NCBI RefSeq assembly: GCF_030009775.1
Contig: NZ_JASCTH010000012.1
Coordinates: 246,072 to 281,155, forward strand
Source of the DNA: Actinoplanes sandaracinus
GTDB lineage: Bacteria; Actinomycetota; Actinomycetes; Mycobacteriales; Micromonosporaceae
Length of the DNA: 35,084 bases
Reading direction: 5' to 3'
Below are positions 22,883 to 30,863 of the stretch, piece after piece. The translations under genes were made by a program, and so were the position numbers. The notes beneath the pieces are model-generated. The model searched no databases and was not told the origin of the DNA. It saw nothing but the letters and a program-made list of their open reading frames with translations. The stretch's first letter is position 1; each line of letters opens with the position of its first letter.

Positions 22883-23728
22883 TCACCAGCCTTTCGCCGC
22901 CGCGAGCAGCGTCGTGCGCGCCCCGGTGAGGTGCGGCTCGTCCCGGGCGGCGGCCCGGGTGGCCAGATAGAGCGTGTTGATCGGCGGGTCCTCCGTGGAC
23001 ATCAGCTCGACCAGTTCCCCGGTCCGCAGCTCGTCGCCGATCAGATAGCGGGGCAGGACGGTGACGCCGATCCCGGCGACCGCGGCGGCCCGCAGCGCAC
23101 GCAGGTCGGGCACGACCAGGACGGCCCGCTTCGGCGGCGGCGTGCCCAGGACGTGCCGCCACCAGCGGCGGATGATCGGAAGCTCCTCCGCATAGGCGAG
23201 CAGTCCGGCGGAGACGTCCACCCCCGGGGCGCCCACCAGCACGAACTCCTCGTCGCACAGCGGTTCGGCGTGCAGCCCGGACCGGCGCGGCCGGATCGCG
23301 CTGACCACGAGGTCGAGGCGCCCGTCCGACAGCTCGGCGAGAAGCTCGTCGGCGAGGCCGAGCCGCACCCGCACCTCGACCCCGGCCGCGATCACCCCGG
23401 CCAGAGCGGGCAGGACCCGCGTGCTCATCAGCTCGGCCGGCCCGCCCAGGTGCAGTGTCCGCCCAGCCGGGCCGGCCTCGCCGAGCAGCCCGGACGCCAC
23501 CCCGGCGAGCGCGTCCATCGGCCCGTCCAGGCGCCGGGCCAGGTCGTCGGCGGCCGGGGTCGGCGTCACGCCCCGGGCCCCGCGGACGAACAGCGGCTGC
23601 CCGATCCGGCTCTCCAGGCCGCGCAACTGGGCGGTGACCGTGGGCTGGGACAGCCCGAGCGTCTCGGCGGCCCGGGTCATCGTGCCGGCCCGGTAGACGG
23701 TCAGGAAGGTGTGCAGCAGATCGAGCAT
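22883..23728 (-). CDS. LysR family transcriptional regulator
   Basis: A 281-residue LysR-type regulator. The winged helix-turn-helix is at residues 1-60 (LHTFLTVYRAGTMTRAAETL, then GLSQPTVTAQLRGLESRIGQ), and the effector domain covers about 85-281. It is divergent from the DJ-1/PfpI-like gene with 75 bases between the starts, the classical arrangement for a LysR protein controlling its neighbour. The spacer has the short dyad ATC-N8-GAT (at 23732) next to the start, compatible with but not proof of a LysR site. Confidence 0.92.
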   Translation of the reverse strand: MLDLLHTFLTVYRAGTMTRAAETLGLSQPTVTAQLRGLESRIGQPLFVRGARGVTPTPAADDLARRLDGPMDALAGVASGLLGEAGPAGRTLHLGGPAELMSTRVLPALAGVIAAGVEVRVRLGLADELLAELSDGRLDLVVSAIRPRRSGLHAEPLCDEEFVLVGAPGVDVSAGLLAYAEELPIIRRWWRHVLGTPPPKRAVLVVPDLRALRAAAVAGIGVTVLPRYLIGDELRTGELVELMSTEDPPINTLYLATRAAARDEPHLTGARTTLLAAAKGW

Positions 23729-23803
23729 GCCATCAGTATTCCGATGGCTGGCCTCACACTTTCTCTTGGTTCCCGATGGTCATCCCGGGGCATGGTTCTG
23801 GAC

Positions 23804-24478
23804 ATGACTTCCACGAACAAGATCCTGATCGGCCTGACCAGTCACGGCGACCTCGGCGGCCTGCGTTCCACCGGGTACTACCTGCCCGAGGCCGCCCATC
23901 CGTGGCAGGTCTTCACCGACGCCGGCTACACCGTCGAGTTCGCCTCGGTCGCCGGCGGCGAGCCGCCGGTCGACGGCGCCGACCTCACCGACCCGGTGCA
24001 GAAATCCTTCACCGAGCGGGTCTCCCTGACGAACACGCCGCGCTTCGCCGACCTCGACCCGGCCGGCTACGACGCGGTGCTGTTCGCCGGCGGCCACGGC
24101 GCCATGTGGGACTTCCCGTCCGACGCCGGCCTGACCGGATTCGCCCGCGACCTCTACGAGCGCGGCGGCGTGGTGGCCGCGGTCTGCCACGGCCCGGCCG
24201 CCCTGATCGGCCTCACCCTCTCCGACGGCAGCCCGCTGGTCGCCGGCAAGCGGGTCGCCGGCTTCACCAACAGCGAGGAGGCCGCGGCCGGGCTCACCGA
24301 GGTCGTCCCGTTCCTGCTGCAGAACCGCCTCGAGGAGCTCGGCGCCGAGCACACCGGCGTCGCCGACTGGCAGCCGCACGTCGTCACCGACGGCCGTCTG
24401 GTCACCGGCCAGAACCCCGCCTCGTCCACCGGCGTCGCCGAGGCCGTGCTGACGGTATTGAAGGACTCCGCGGCCTGA
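23804..24478 (+). CDS. Type 1 glutamine amidotransferase domain protein, DJ-1/PfpI (Hsp31-like)
   Basis: A 224-residue DJ-1 superfamily protein. The start at 23804 gives MTSTNKILIGLTSHGDLGGL, matching the group; ATG 23792 would add four residues and neither has a strong ribosome site. Catalytic features are Glu29 in YYLPEAAHP, the GGHGAMWDF loop and the nucleophile elbow AAVCHGPAAL with Cys128-His129. The family includes glyoxalase III, protein deglycase-like enzymes and stress chaperones. Carbonyl-stress defence under the adjacent LysR regulator is a reasonable guess. Confidence 0.88.
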   Translation: MTSTNKILIGLTSHGDLGGLRSTGYYLPEAAHPWQVFTDAGYTVEFASVAGGEPPVDGADLTDPVQKSFTERVSLTNTPRFADLDPAGYDAVLFAGGHGAMWDFPSDAGLTGFARDLYERGGVVAAVCHGPAALIGLTLSDGSPLVAGKRVAGFTNSEEAAAGLTEVVPFLLQNRLEELGAEHTGVADWQPHVVTDGRLVTGQNPASSTGVAEAVLTVLKDSAA

Positions 24479-24565
24479 CGGCCGCGCGGCGTGAGGATCG
24501 TCCGCAGCCCGACGGCCCCCTGCGCGGGGATCCTCGCGGCATCGAGAGCCCGGGCGACCACGAGG

Positions 24566-24655
24566 GACTTCGCGGTATCGAACAGCCTCGCGGCATGAGG
24601 ACTTCGCGGTATTGAGGAACCTCGCGGTATGAGGGACTTCGCGGTATTGAAGAAC
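24566..24655. repeat. 34-bp tandem repeat upstream of the universal stress gene
   Basis: GACTTCGCGGTAT(C/T)GA begins units at 24566 and 24600 (34 bases each) and a partial unit at 24635. Within each full unit a half-copy CCTCGCGG(C/T)ATGAG follows. Related pieces occur just upstream (24533 CTCGCGGCATCGAG, 24453 ACGGTATTGAAGGACT). The spacer is therefore built from decayed copies of one short element. It sits between the DJ-1 gene and the ribosome site of the next gene. Confidence 0.75.
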
Positions 24656-24704
24656 TGAGCCGGACGCACGACGATCAGGGGAGGTTGCGGGAGGAGGCGG
24701 CATC

Positions 24705-25562
24705 GTGGCCACTCAGAGGATCGTCGTGGGTTATGACGGCTCACCCGACGCGCGCAAGGCTGCCCGGTGGGCGCTCGACGAGGCGGAGCGCACCGGCGCC
24801 ACGGTGGAACTGCTTTACGCGTACGAGTGGCCGAGCTATGTCCCCGCCGCCGCGATGATGCCGGCCGCCGCGGTCTATCCCGACGCCGACACCGACGACG
24901 CGGTCGGCGAGATGCTGGGCCGGGCCCTGGACACGGCCGCCGCCACACACCCCGGCGTCCGGCTGCGCACCAGGATCGAGCACGGCACCGCCTCGGTCGC
25001 CCTGGCTCAGCGCAGCGGCGAGGCCTCCATGGTGGTGGTCGGCGGGCCACGGCAGTCGGCGGTGCGGGCGCTGCTCGGCTCGACCAGCGCGTCGGTCAGC
25101 ATGCACGCCCGCTGCCCGGTCGTGGTGGTGCGCGGCGAGCCGCGCGACACCGACCCGGTGGTGGCCGGCGTGGACGACTCCCCCGCCGCCGGCCTGGTCC
25201 TCGGCTTCGCCTTCGAGCAGGCCGCCGTTCGCGGCGTGCCGGTCCGTGCGGTGCACGGCTGGCCGCCGCCCGGCGGCGACCTGCTCACCGATGCCAACCT
25301 GAGGGCGGTCGCCGCCGAGCGTCGCCGGCTGGAGTCGGTGGTGGGCTGCTGGCGCCGGCGGTTCCCGCAGGTCCCCGTGACGGCTGAGGTCGTGGTCGGC
25401 GCGCCGGGCGAGGTGCTGGCCGAGGCGGCCGCCGGGGCGCAACTGGTGGTGGCCGGGGCGCGGGCGCGGCGCATGCTTCGGGTGGTGTTGCGGCCGTCCG
25501 TCGGCCGGCATCTGCTGCACCGGGCCCGGTGCAGCATCGCCCTGGTACATGGGGGCCACTAA
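24705..25562 (+). CDS. Universal stress protein, tandem UspA domains
   Basis: A 285-residue protein of two Usp domains (about 4-142 and 150-285). The first has IVVGYDGSPDARKAARWALD and the nucleotide-loop remnant VVVGGPRQSAVRALLGSTSA; the second has VVAGVDDSP and a diverged loop VVAGARARRMLRVVLRPSVG. The first domain could still bind ATP, the second less surely. Usp proteins act in hypoxia, dormancy and general stress; no direct target can be read. The GTG start has GGAGGAGG seven bases upstream, one of the better ribosome sites in the window. Confidence 0.92.
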   Translation: MATQRIVVGYDGSPDARKAARWALDEAERTGATVELLYAYEWPSYVPAAAMMPAAAVYPDADTDDAVGEMLGRALDTAAATHPGVRLRTRIEHGTASVALAQRSGEASMVVVGGPRQSAVRALLGSTSASVSMHARCPVVVVRGEPRDTDPVVAGVDDSPAAGLVLGFAFEQAAVRGVPVRAVHGWPPPGGDLLTDANLRAVAAERRRLESVVGCWRRRFPQVPVTAEVVVGAPGEVLAEAAAGAQLVVAGARARRMLRVVLRPSVGRHLLHRARCSIALVHGGH

Positions 25563-25572
25563 CACCCGGCCG

Positions 25573-25601
25573 CTCCGACAACTTGGGCGATTCGCCGAAA
25601 T
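25573..25601 (+). promoter_or_regulatory. FliA-like promoter before the chemoreceptor gene
   Basis: CTCCG (25573-25577), 16 bases, then GCCGAAAT (25594-25601). This fits the CTCA(A/C)-N15-17-GCCGAA pattern reported for FliA-family sigma factors of Actinoplanes with one change in the -35 part. A second, looser match of TAAA-N13-type (25618-25642) follows. The predicted start would leave a leader of about 110 bases before the ATG at 25718. Confidence 0.45.
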
Positions 25602-25717
25602 CACCCGGAATGGCTCCTAAAGTTGATCGGGCGCACCGACGTCGAGGGCCGGTCTTCTTCGTCGCGCGACGCTCACCATCGGAGCGTCCAGCGTCGCCAC
25701 GTCCAGCGGAGGAAGTC

Positions 25718-27382
25718 ATGCAGCCGGAGAGCAGCGGCGACCCCGATCCGAAGTACCGGCGCACCCTGCTGGAACGGGCGCTGGGCGACCGCAGCCTGCT
25801 GATCAAGAGCACCATCGCGGCCGCCTGCGTCGCCCTGGTCGCGCTCGCCGTCACCGCGCTCGCGCTGACCCGGCTGGCCACGCTCCGCGACAGCCTTCGG
25901 GACATGAAGGACCAGCACGTCGACAGCATGGAACAGATCGCCGGCATGCGGAGCGGCCTCACCGACTGGTTCCGCAGCGGCCTGGTGTTCAACGCGGGCC
26001 AGAGCGTCAAGAGCCAGCCGATGATGAAGATCGGCATCGACGGCAAGAACGCCGCGGCCGCCAAGACCGACGCGGCGGTGGCCGGCTACCTCAAGATCGC
26101 CGACGAGTCCGGCGCGACCGACCGGGCGACGAAACTGGCCGCGTTCACCGAGGCCGTCGACCGCCATCGCACCCTCAGCAACGTGATCATCTTTCGTGAG
26201 CCGCCGCCGGCCGGTTTCGTGATGCCCGCCGAGAGCGAGATCCTCAACGAGTTCAACGCCGCCGAGGCCGGCATGACCGCCGCCATGGACGATCTGCAGG
26301 CCGCCGAGGAGGCGGGCGCCGACATGATGGCCGCCGAGGGCGCCGGCGAGTACGGCCAGGCCGTCTGGCTCACCCTGACTGGCCTCGCCCTCGGCTTCAT
26401 GTTCGCCGCGTTCATCGGTTTCGGCGTGATGCGCCTGATCAAACGCCAGCTCGCCACGGTCTCCGCCGCCCTCAACGCGGTCGCCGACGGCGACCTGACC
26501 GTGCCCGCCGAGGTCCGTTCCCGCGACGAGTTGGGCCAGATGGCACAGGCGACCAACCGGGCCCGTGAGGGCCTGCTCACCAGCGTCCGCAAACTCAACC
26601 ACGGCGCCGAGGTCCTCGGTGATGTCACCGAGCGGCTGACCACCATCACCACCCGGCTCGACGCCGAGGCCCGCGAGGCCTCCGAACAGGCCGGCCTCGT
26701 CGCCGGCACGGCCGGGGAGGTGTCCGCGAGCGTCCAGTCGGTAGCCGCCGGCTCCGACGAGATGGGCGCGTCGATCCGTGAGATCTCCGAGAACGCCAAC
26801 AACGCCGCCCAGGTCGCCTCCGGCGCCGTCGGCGTCGCCCAGGCCACCAACGACACGGTCGCCAAACTCGGCACCTCGTCCGAGGAGATCGGCAACGTCG
26901 TCAAGGTGATCACCGCGATCGCCGAGCAGACCAATCTGCTGGCCCTGAACGCGACCATCGAAGCCGCCCGCGCCGGTGAGCTCGGCAAGGGTTTCGCCGT
27001 CGTCGCCACCGAGGTCAAGGACCTGGCCCAGGAGACCGCGAAGGCCACCGAGGACATCGCCCACCGCGTCGAGGCCATTCAGGCCGACACGTCCAGCGCC
27101 GTCGTCGCCATCCAGGAGATCTCGCGCATCATCTCCGAGATCAACGACTATCAGGTGACCATCGCCTCCGCGGTCGAGGAACAGACCGCCACCACGAACG
27201 AGATGTCCCGCAGCATCGGCGAGGCCGCCAACGGCAGCTCGGTCATCGCCGGCAACATCAACGCCGTCGCCAGCGCCGCCCACGCCACCACCGCCGCCCT
27301 CGGCGAGGCCGAGGCGTCGGTCACCGAACTCACCCAGGTGGCCGGCGAACTCCGCGAGGTCGTCCAGCACTTCCGCGTCTGA
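25718..27382 (+). CDS. Methyl-accepting chemotaxis protein
   Basis: A 554-residue membrane chemoreceptor. TM1 is at about 26-50 and TM2 at about 215-238. The extracytoplasmic sensor between them is helical with a four-helix-bundle look (HVDSMEQIAGMRSGLTDWFR ... EEAGADMMAAEGAGEYGQ). A HAMP domain follows (about 240-292), then the signalling bundle to the end, whose hairpin tip EQTNLLALNATIEAARAGEL (about 403-422) is near-invariant in the family and contacts CheA/CheW. No CheR pentapeptide is at the C-terminus. The start has GGAGGA five bases upstream; the frame extends 63 codons further without a better site. It implies a motile life stage, and a FliA-like promoter lies upstream. No other chemotaxis gene is adjacent except a single-domain response regulator converging on it. 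Confidence 0.95.
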   Translation: MQPESSGDPDPKYRRTLLERALGDRSLLIKSTIAAACVALVALAVTALALTRLATLRDSLRDMKDQHVDSMEQIAGMRSGLTDWFRSGLVFNAGQSVKSQPMMKIGIDGKNAAAAKTDAAVAGYLKIADESGATDRATKLAAFTEAVDRHRTLSNVIIFREPPPAGFVMPAESEILNEFNAAEAGMTAAMDDLQAAEEAGADMMAAEGAGEYGQAVWLTLTGLALGFMFAAFIGFGVMRLIKRQLATVSAALNAVADGDLTVPAEVRSRDELGQMAQATNRAREGLLTSVRKLNHGAEVLGDVTERLTTITTRLDAEAREASEQAGLVAGTAGEVSASVQSVAAGSDEMGASIREISENANNAAQVASGAVGVAQATNDTVAKLGTSSEEIGNVVKVITAIAEQTNLLALNATIEAARAGELGKGFAVVATEVKDLAQETAKATEDIAHRVEAIQADTSSAVVAIQEISRIISEINDYQVTIASAVEEQTATTNEMSRSIGEAANGSSVIAGNINAVASAAHATTAALGEAEASVTELTQVAGELREVVQHFRV

Positions 27383-27449
27383 CGCGACCCCCGCCCACCG
27401 CGCCCTTCATCCCGCGCGCCCGGCCCGCTCTCCCCAGATTCTTCCTCTC

Positions 27450-27535
27450 GTACGGCTACCGAAATCGTCACGTGGCGATCCCCGCGAGGCATCCCGGGGT
27501 GACGGCCGCCACGGATCGGGGTCAGGTAGCCGTAC
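27450..27535. other. 86-nt nested-stem element between convergent genes
   Basis: Three nested complementary pairs: GTACGGCTACC (27450-27460) with GGTAGCCGTAC (27525-27535), CGTGGCG (27471-27477) with CGCCACG (27507-27513), and CCCCG (27480-27484) with CGGGG (27495-27499). They form one long interrupted stem-loop between the chemoreceptor stop (27382) and the response-regulator stop (27546). A bidirectional terminator is the simplest reading; a small structured RNA or a REP-like mobile element is also possible. Confidence 0.6.
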
Positions 27536-27545
27536 CAGATGAGGG

Positions 27546-28013
27546 TCAGGGGTGAGCGGGGACCAGGCGCTCGACGCGGCGCAGCAGATCGGCCGCCGAG
27601 AAGGGTTTGACCATGTAGTCCTCGGCGCCGACCACCCGGCCGAGGGCCAGGTCGGACGGCGTCCCGCGCCCGCTGATGATGATCACCGGGATGTGGGCGG
27701 TCTGCGGGGACGAGTGCAGTTCGTAACAGAAGCCGAGGCCGTCGAGGCCGGGCCTGGAGACGTCGAGCAGGACCAGCTGGGGCCGCTCGTTCACCGCGAG
27801 CGACATGGCGGTCCGGCCGTTGTCGGCTTCGAGCACGCGGTAGCCCGCTGCCCGCAGCTTGACCGCGACGAGGTCGCGAATGTCGCCGTCGTCGTCGGCG
27901 ATGAGGACGGTGGGCGGCTGAAGGGCCGCGGCCCAGTCGTCCGCAGGCCACGGCAGAGCATCGGCGTCACTGAATGCGATCGCCGTGGTCGTCGCGGACG
28001 GGGTCTGCGGCAT
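27546..28013 (-). CDS. Single-domain response regulator
   Basis: A 155-residue receiver protein without an output domain. After a 33-residue non-conserved lead, the receiver has the acidic pocket IADDDGD (Asp40-42), the phospho-acceptor Asp84 in LVLLDVSRPGLDG, Ser114 in IIISGRG and Lys136 in DYMVKPFS. The proline pair after the Asp is altered (SRP for the usual MP), which is tolerated. The ATG at 28013 has AAGGAG five bases upstream; longer frames lack this. A CheY- or Spo0F-like relay role is possible. It faces the chemoreceptor gene tail-to-tail, so joint function is suggested by position only. Confidence 0.88.
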   Translation of the reverse strand: MPQTPSATTTAIAFSDADALPWPADDWAAALQPPTVLIADDDGDIRDLVAVKLRAAGYRVLEADNGRTAMSLAVNERPQLVLLDVSRPGLDGLGFCYELHSSPQTAHIPVIIISGRGTPSDLALGRVVGAEDYMVKPFSAADLLRRVERLVPAHP

Positions 28014-28157
28014 TTCTTCTCCTTGCAGCCGAGGGCCGACGTCTTGCATGAGCCGTTCTGTTCGGCGCGGATCGGCGGCGCAGCAGGAAGACGGGGTTGC
28101 GATCGGGGAGCAGTGAGGGGCCCGCGGGGGTGGTGGTGACACGGCCACGGTAAGCGG

Positions 28158-28176
28158 TTAGGTTAGGGTTACCTAA
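28158..28176 (+). promoter_or_regulatory. IdeR/DmdR-type iron box
   Basis: TTAGGTTAGGGTTACCTAA matches the actinobacterial DtxR/IdeR consensus TTAGGTTAGGCTAACCTAA at 17 of 19 positions. It ends 14 bases before the start of the siderophore-interacting protein gene. Binding of the Fe2+-loaded repressor would block transcription in iron-replete cells. Confidence 0.9.
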
Positions 28177-28190
28177 ATGAGGAGGCGACC

Positions 28191-29114
28191 GTGACCCAGA
28201 CCCTCGTGCCGACCGAGGCGCTCCCGTTCCGGTTCTTCCCGGTCGAGGTGGCCCGGATCGTCCGGCTCAGCCCCAACTTCCTGCGGGTGACGTTCACCGG
28301 CGACGACCTGGACCGTTTCGCCGACAACGGCTGGGATCAGCGGATCAAGCTGATCCCGCCGCTGCCGGAGTCGGGCCACGATCACCTGCCGACCGGCCCG
28401 GACTGGTTCACGCGGTGGCGTGCCCTGCCCGACGATCAGCGCAACCCGATCCGCACGTACACGGTCCGCGCCGTCCGCGCCGCCGAGCGCGAGATCGACG
28501 TCGACATGGTGCTGCACGGGGTGAACGGGCCGGCGTCGCGCTGGGCGGTGGCCGCCGGTCCCGGTTCGAAGATGTGCGTCATGGGGCCGAACGCCGACTA
28601 CACCGGCGTCGCCGGCGGCATCGACTTCCACCCGCCGGCCGGCACCCGCCGGATCCTGCTGGTCGGCGACGAGACCGCGGTCCCGGCGATCGCGTCGATC
28701 CTGTCCCGCCTGCCGGGGGACGCCGTCGGCGAGGCGCTGCTGGAGGTCCCGGAGTCCGCGGATCGGCTGGAGATCGTGGCGCCGGCGAACGTGACGGTCA
28801 CCTGGCTGCCGCGCGACGGCGAGGCGCACGGCGTGCGGCTGATCCCGGCGGTCCGCGACGTCGCGCGCCGGCTGCTGGGCGACTGCACGGCCCCGGCCGC
28901 GCCGGCCGACCTGGAGGACGTGGACGTCGACCAGGACATCCTCTGGGAGGTGCCGGAGGAGTCGGCGGGCGCCCCGGACGGCTTCTACGCCTGGCTGGCC
29001 GGCGAGGCCGCGGTGATCAAGACGCTGCGCCGCCACCTGGTGTCGGAGTGCGGCGTCGACCGGCGCGCGGTCGCGTTCATGGGCTACTGGCGGCTGGGCC
29101 GCCCGGAGTGCTGA
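28191..29114 (+). CDS. Siderophore-interacting protein (NAD(P)H/FAD ferric-siderophore reductase)
   Basis: A 307-residue flavoprotein of the ViuB/SIP family, which reduces ferric siderophores in the cytoplasm to release iron. The FAD-binding barrel includes FLRVTFTGDDLDRF and the signature RTYTVR (88-93). The NAD(P)H-binding part follows with ILLVGDETAVPAIASILSRL and ends in the family's YWRLGRPE tail. The GTG has GGAGG seven bases upstream, and an iron box immediately precedes it. The stop overlaps the GTG of the uridine-kinase-like gene (GTGCTGA), so the two are likely one transcript. Confidence 0.95.
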   Translation: MTQTLVPTEALPFRFFPVEVARIVRLSPNFLRVTFTGDDLDRFADNGWDQRIKLIPPLPESGHDHLPTGPDWFTRWRALPDDQRNPIRTYTVRAVRAAEREIDVDMVLHGVNGPASRWAVAAGPGSKMCVMGPNADYTGVAGGIDFHPPAGTRRILLVGDETAVPAIASILSRLPGDAVGEALLEVPESADRLEIVAPANVTVTWLPRDGEAHGVRLIPAVRDVARRLLGDCTAPAAPADLEDVDVDQDILWEVPEESAGAPDGFYAWLAGEAAVIKTLRRHLVSECGVDRRAVAFMGYWRLGRPEC

Positions 29115-29761
29115 GCGCCCGGCGGCGGGTGCTCTCCGAGATCGCTGACGCGATCCTTCACGATCCCGCTTGTGTACGGGTCGGAGTCGACGGTCCCGAC
29201 GGCTCCGGCAAGACGGTCCTGGCCGGGGAACTGGCCGGGCTGCTGCGCGAGCGGGGCCGCCCGGTCGTCGCGGTGTCGATCGACGACTTCCATCACGTCC
29301 GCGCGATCCGGTACCGCCGTGGCCGGGACTCTCCCGAGGGTTTCTGGCTGGACTCCTACGACTACGGCCGGTTCCGTGCCGACGTGCTGGAGCCGTTCGC
29401 CCCGGGCGGTTCCCGCCGGTACCGCCCGGCCGCTCACGACCTGGCGACCGACGCCGTGCTCGACCACGCGCCCCGGCAGGCGCCACCGGATGCGGTGCTG
29501 GTCGTGGACGGGCTGTTCCTGCACCGGGACGAGCTGGCCGGCGCCTGGGACCTGTCGGTCTTCCTGGATGTGCCGTTCACCGAGACGGCCCGGCGGATGG
29601 CGGCGCGCGACGGCACCCCCGCCGACCCGGGCCATCCCGGCATGCGGCGTTATGTCGAGGCGCAGCGGATCTACTTCGCGGCGTGTGATCCGCGACGGCG
29701 GGCCTCCGCCGTCGTCGACAACTCCGAGGTGGACGCGCCGCGGCTCACCTGGTCGGCGTGA
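29108..29761 (+). CDS. Uridine kinase-like P-loop NTPase
   Basis: A 217-residue nucleoside-kinase-like protein. The P-loop GPDGSGKT is at 29-36, followed by VVAVSIDDFHHVRAIRYRRG with the Asp-Asp-Phe-His typical of uridine kinase/phosphoribulokinase relatives, then LDSYDYGRFR, a Walker B-like VLVVDGLFLH and an Arg-rich lid (ETARRMAARD). It probably phosphorylates a nucleoside or other small alcohol; true uridine kinase activity is not assured. The GTG at 29108 overlaps the end of the siderophore-interacting protein gene, implying translational coupling and iron-dependent expression. A GTG at 29129 is an alternative start. Confidence 0.85.
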   Translation: MLSARRRVLSEIADAILHDPACVRVGVDGPDGSGKTVLAGELAGLLRERGRPVVAVSIDDFHHVRAIRYRRGRDSPEGFWLDSYDYGRFRADVLEPFAPGGSRRYRPAAHDLATDAVLDHAPRQAPPDAVLVVDGLFLHRDELAGAWDLSVFLDVPFTETARRMAARDGTPADPGHPGMRRYVEAQRIYFAACDPRRRASAVVDNSEVDAPRLTWSA

Positions 29762-29867
29762 CCGGGTTCCCGGCCGGCGCGGTCGCCTGCGGTCCGGCGG
29801 GGAATCGGCACGCTCCGATGCCCGATATCTGACAGCCGACGGGCCGTGCGACTGCCACTGTCGAACA

Positions 29868-30170
29868 GTGACCACACGTGTACGAGCCGAGCTGCGCCGA
29901 CCCGCCGGTTTCACCGACCGTTCGCTGCGCGTCGTCCTGGACTCCGACAGCCTTCCCCGTGATCAGGCGGCCCAGCTCACCCGCCTGGTCGAGGGCCTCG
30001 ATCTGACACGGCTGGGCGCACAGATCGGCGCGGCGTCGCGCGCCGACCTGACCCGCTACCAGTTGGCCGTCGAATGCGGCGGACGGCACTGGCGCACCAC
30101 GGTGGCCGAGCCGTGCGTGCCGGCGGAACTGCGTCCCCTCCTGCGGTTCCTCACCGGCGCCGCCCACTGA
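29868..30170 (+). CDS. Emfourin-like protein (protealysin inhibitor family)
   Basis: A 100-residue protein with the pattern of emfourins: RVRAELRRPAGFTDRSLRVV, then DSLPRDQAAQLTRLVEGLDL, YQLAVECGGRHWRTTV and a C-terminal VPAELRPLLRFL. Emfourin of Serratia inhibits the M4 metalloprotease protealysin, encoded beside it; many bacteria carry homologues next to such proteases. Here no M4 protease is in the window, so the partner is elsewhere or the role has changed. No signal peptide is present, matching the cytoplasmic location of known members. The GTG start lacks a strong ribosome site. Confidence 0.72.
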   Translation: MTTRVRAELRRPAGFTDRSLRVVLDSDSLPRDQAAQLTRLVEGLDLTRLGAQIGAASRADLTRYQLAVECGGRHWRTTVAEPCVPAELRPLLRFLTGAAH

Positions 30171-30294
30171 CCCGCCCGGAAAAGGCTCAGCTCCCCCGGC
30201 GCCCGGCCGACAGTCGGGACCGGCGTGCACGGTTCGCCTCTGAACTCCGCACGCCGTAGCGCCCGCTACCCCGCCGACCCGCTGAGGCCAGCCG

Positions 30295-30846
30295 ATGAGC
30301 GTTTCCCCCCGTGATGCCCTGCGTTCCGCCGCGTTCGCGGCCGCCTACCTGGCGGCCTTCCTGGTCACTGCCATGATTCCGGTCTTCCCGCTGCCGCCGC
30401 TCGTGGTCGCCGGGGTGTGGCTGACCGCGCAGGCCGGCCGCGTCCCCCGCCGCTTCGACGTCATCGCGCTGGCCACCATGGCGATGGTGGCCGCCACCCT
30501 GCAGGGCGCGGGCCTGCTGATGTCGGCCACCGTCGCGGTGTGGGCAGTGATCCCGGCCCTGCTCTTCGCCGTGCTGCTGGAGCATTGGCTGCCCGGTTAC
30601 TGGCTGGGACACGGCGACCGGTTCCGCCGACCGCGGGCCGCCCTGGGCCGGCTCGCCGCGGCCGCCGCCCTGACCGCGGCCGCTTCTCTCGTGCTGCACG
30701 GCGTCATCGACACCGACCTGGTCTCCGGCGCTGTCGCCATCCAGTTCGCCCGGGACACCGCCGTGCTGGTGCTGGTGCCACTGGCCGTCCGGGCGGTCCG
30801 GCGCTCACGCTCACCGCGGCGTGCCGGCCTGTCCGTGGTCCGCTGA
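30295..30846 (+). CDS. Integral membrane protein, possibly MASE1-like sensor domain alone
   Basis: A 183-residue hydrophobic protein with about five or six membrane segments (around 12-30, 36-48, 57-75, 78-98, 120-142, 150-168). The organisation recalls the N-terminal membrane sensors of actinobacterial GGDEF or PAS signalling proteins (MASE1-like), but no catalytic or signalling domain follows; the protein ends with an Arg-rich tail. It may be a free-standing sensor or transporter-like relic. The ATG has a weak ribosome site. The function is unknown. Confidence 0.65.
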   Translation: MSVSPRDALRSAAFAAAYLAAFLVTAMIPVFPLPPLVVAGVWLTAQAGRVPRRFDVIALATMAMVAATLQGAGLLMSATVAVWAVIPALLFAVLLEHWLPGYWLGHGDRFRRPRAALGRLAAAAALTAAASLVLHGVIDTDLVSGAVAIQFARDTAVLVLVPLAVRAVRRSRSPRRAGLSVVR

Positions 30847-30863
30847 GCGCCCCGGTGACCCGC

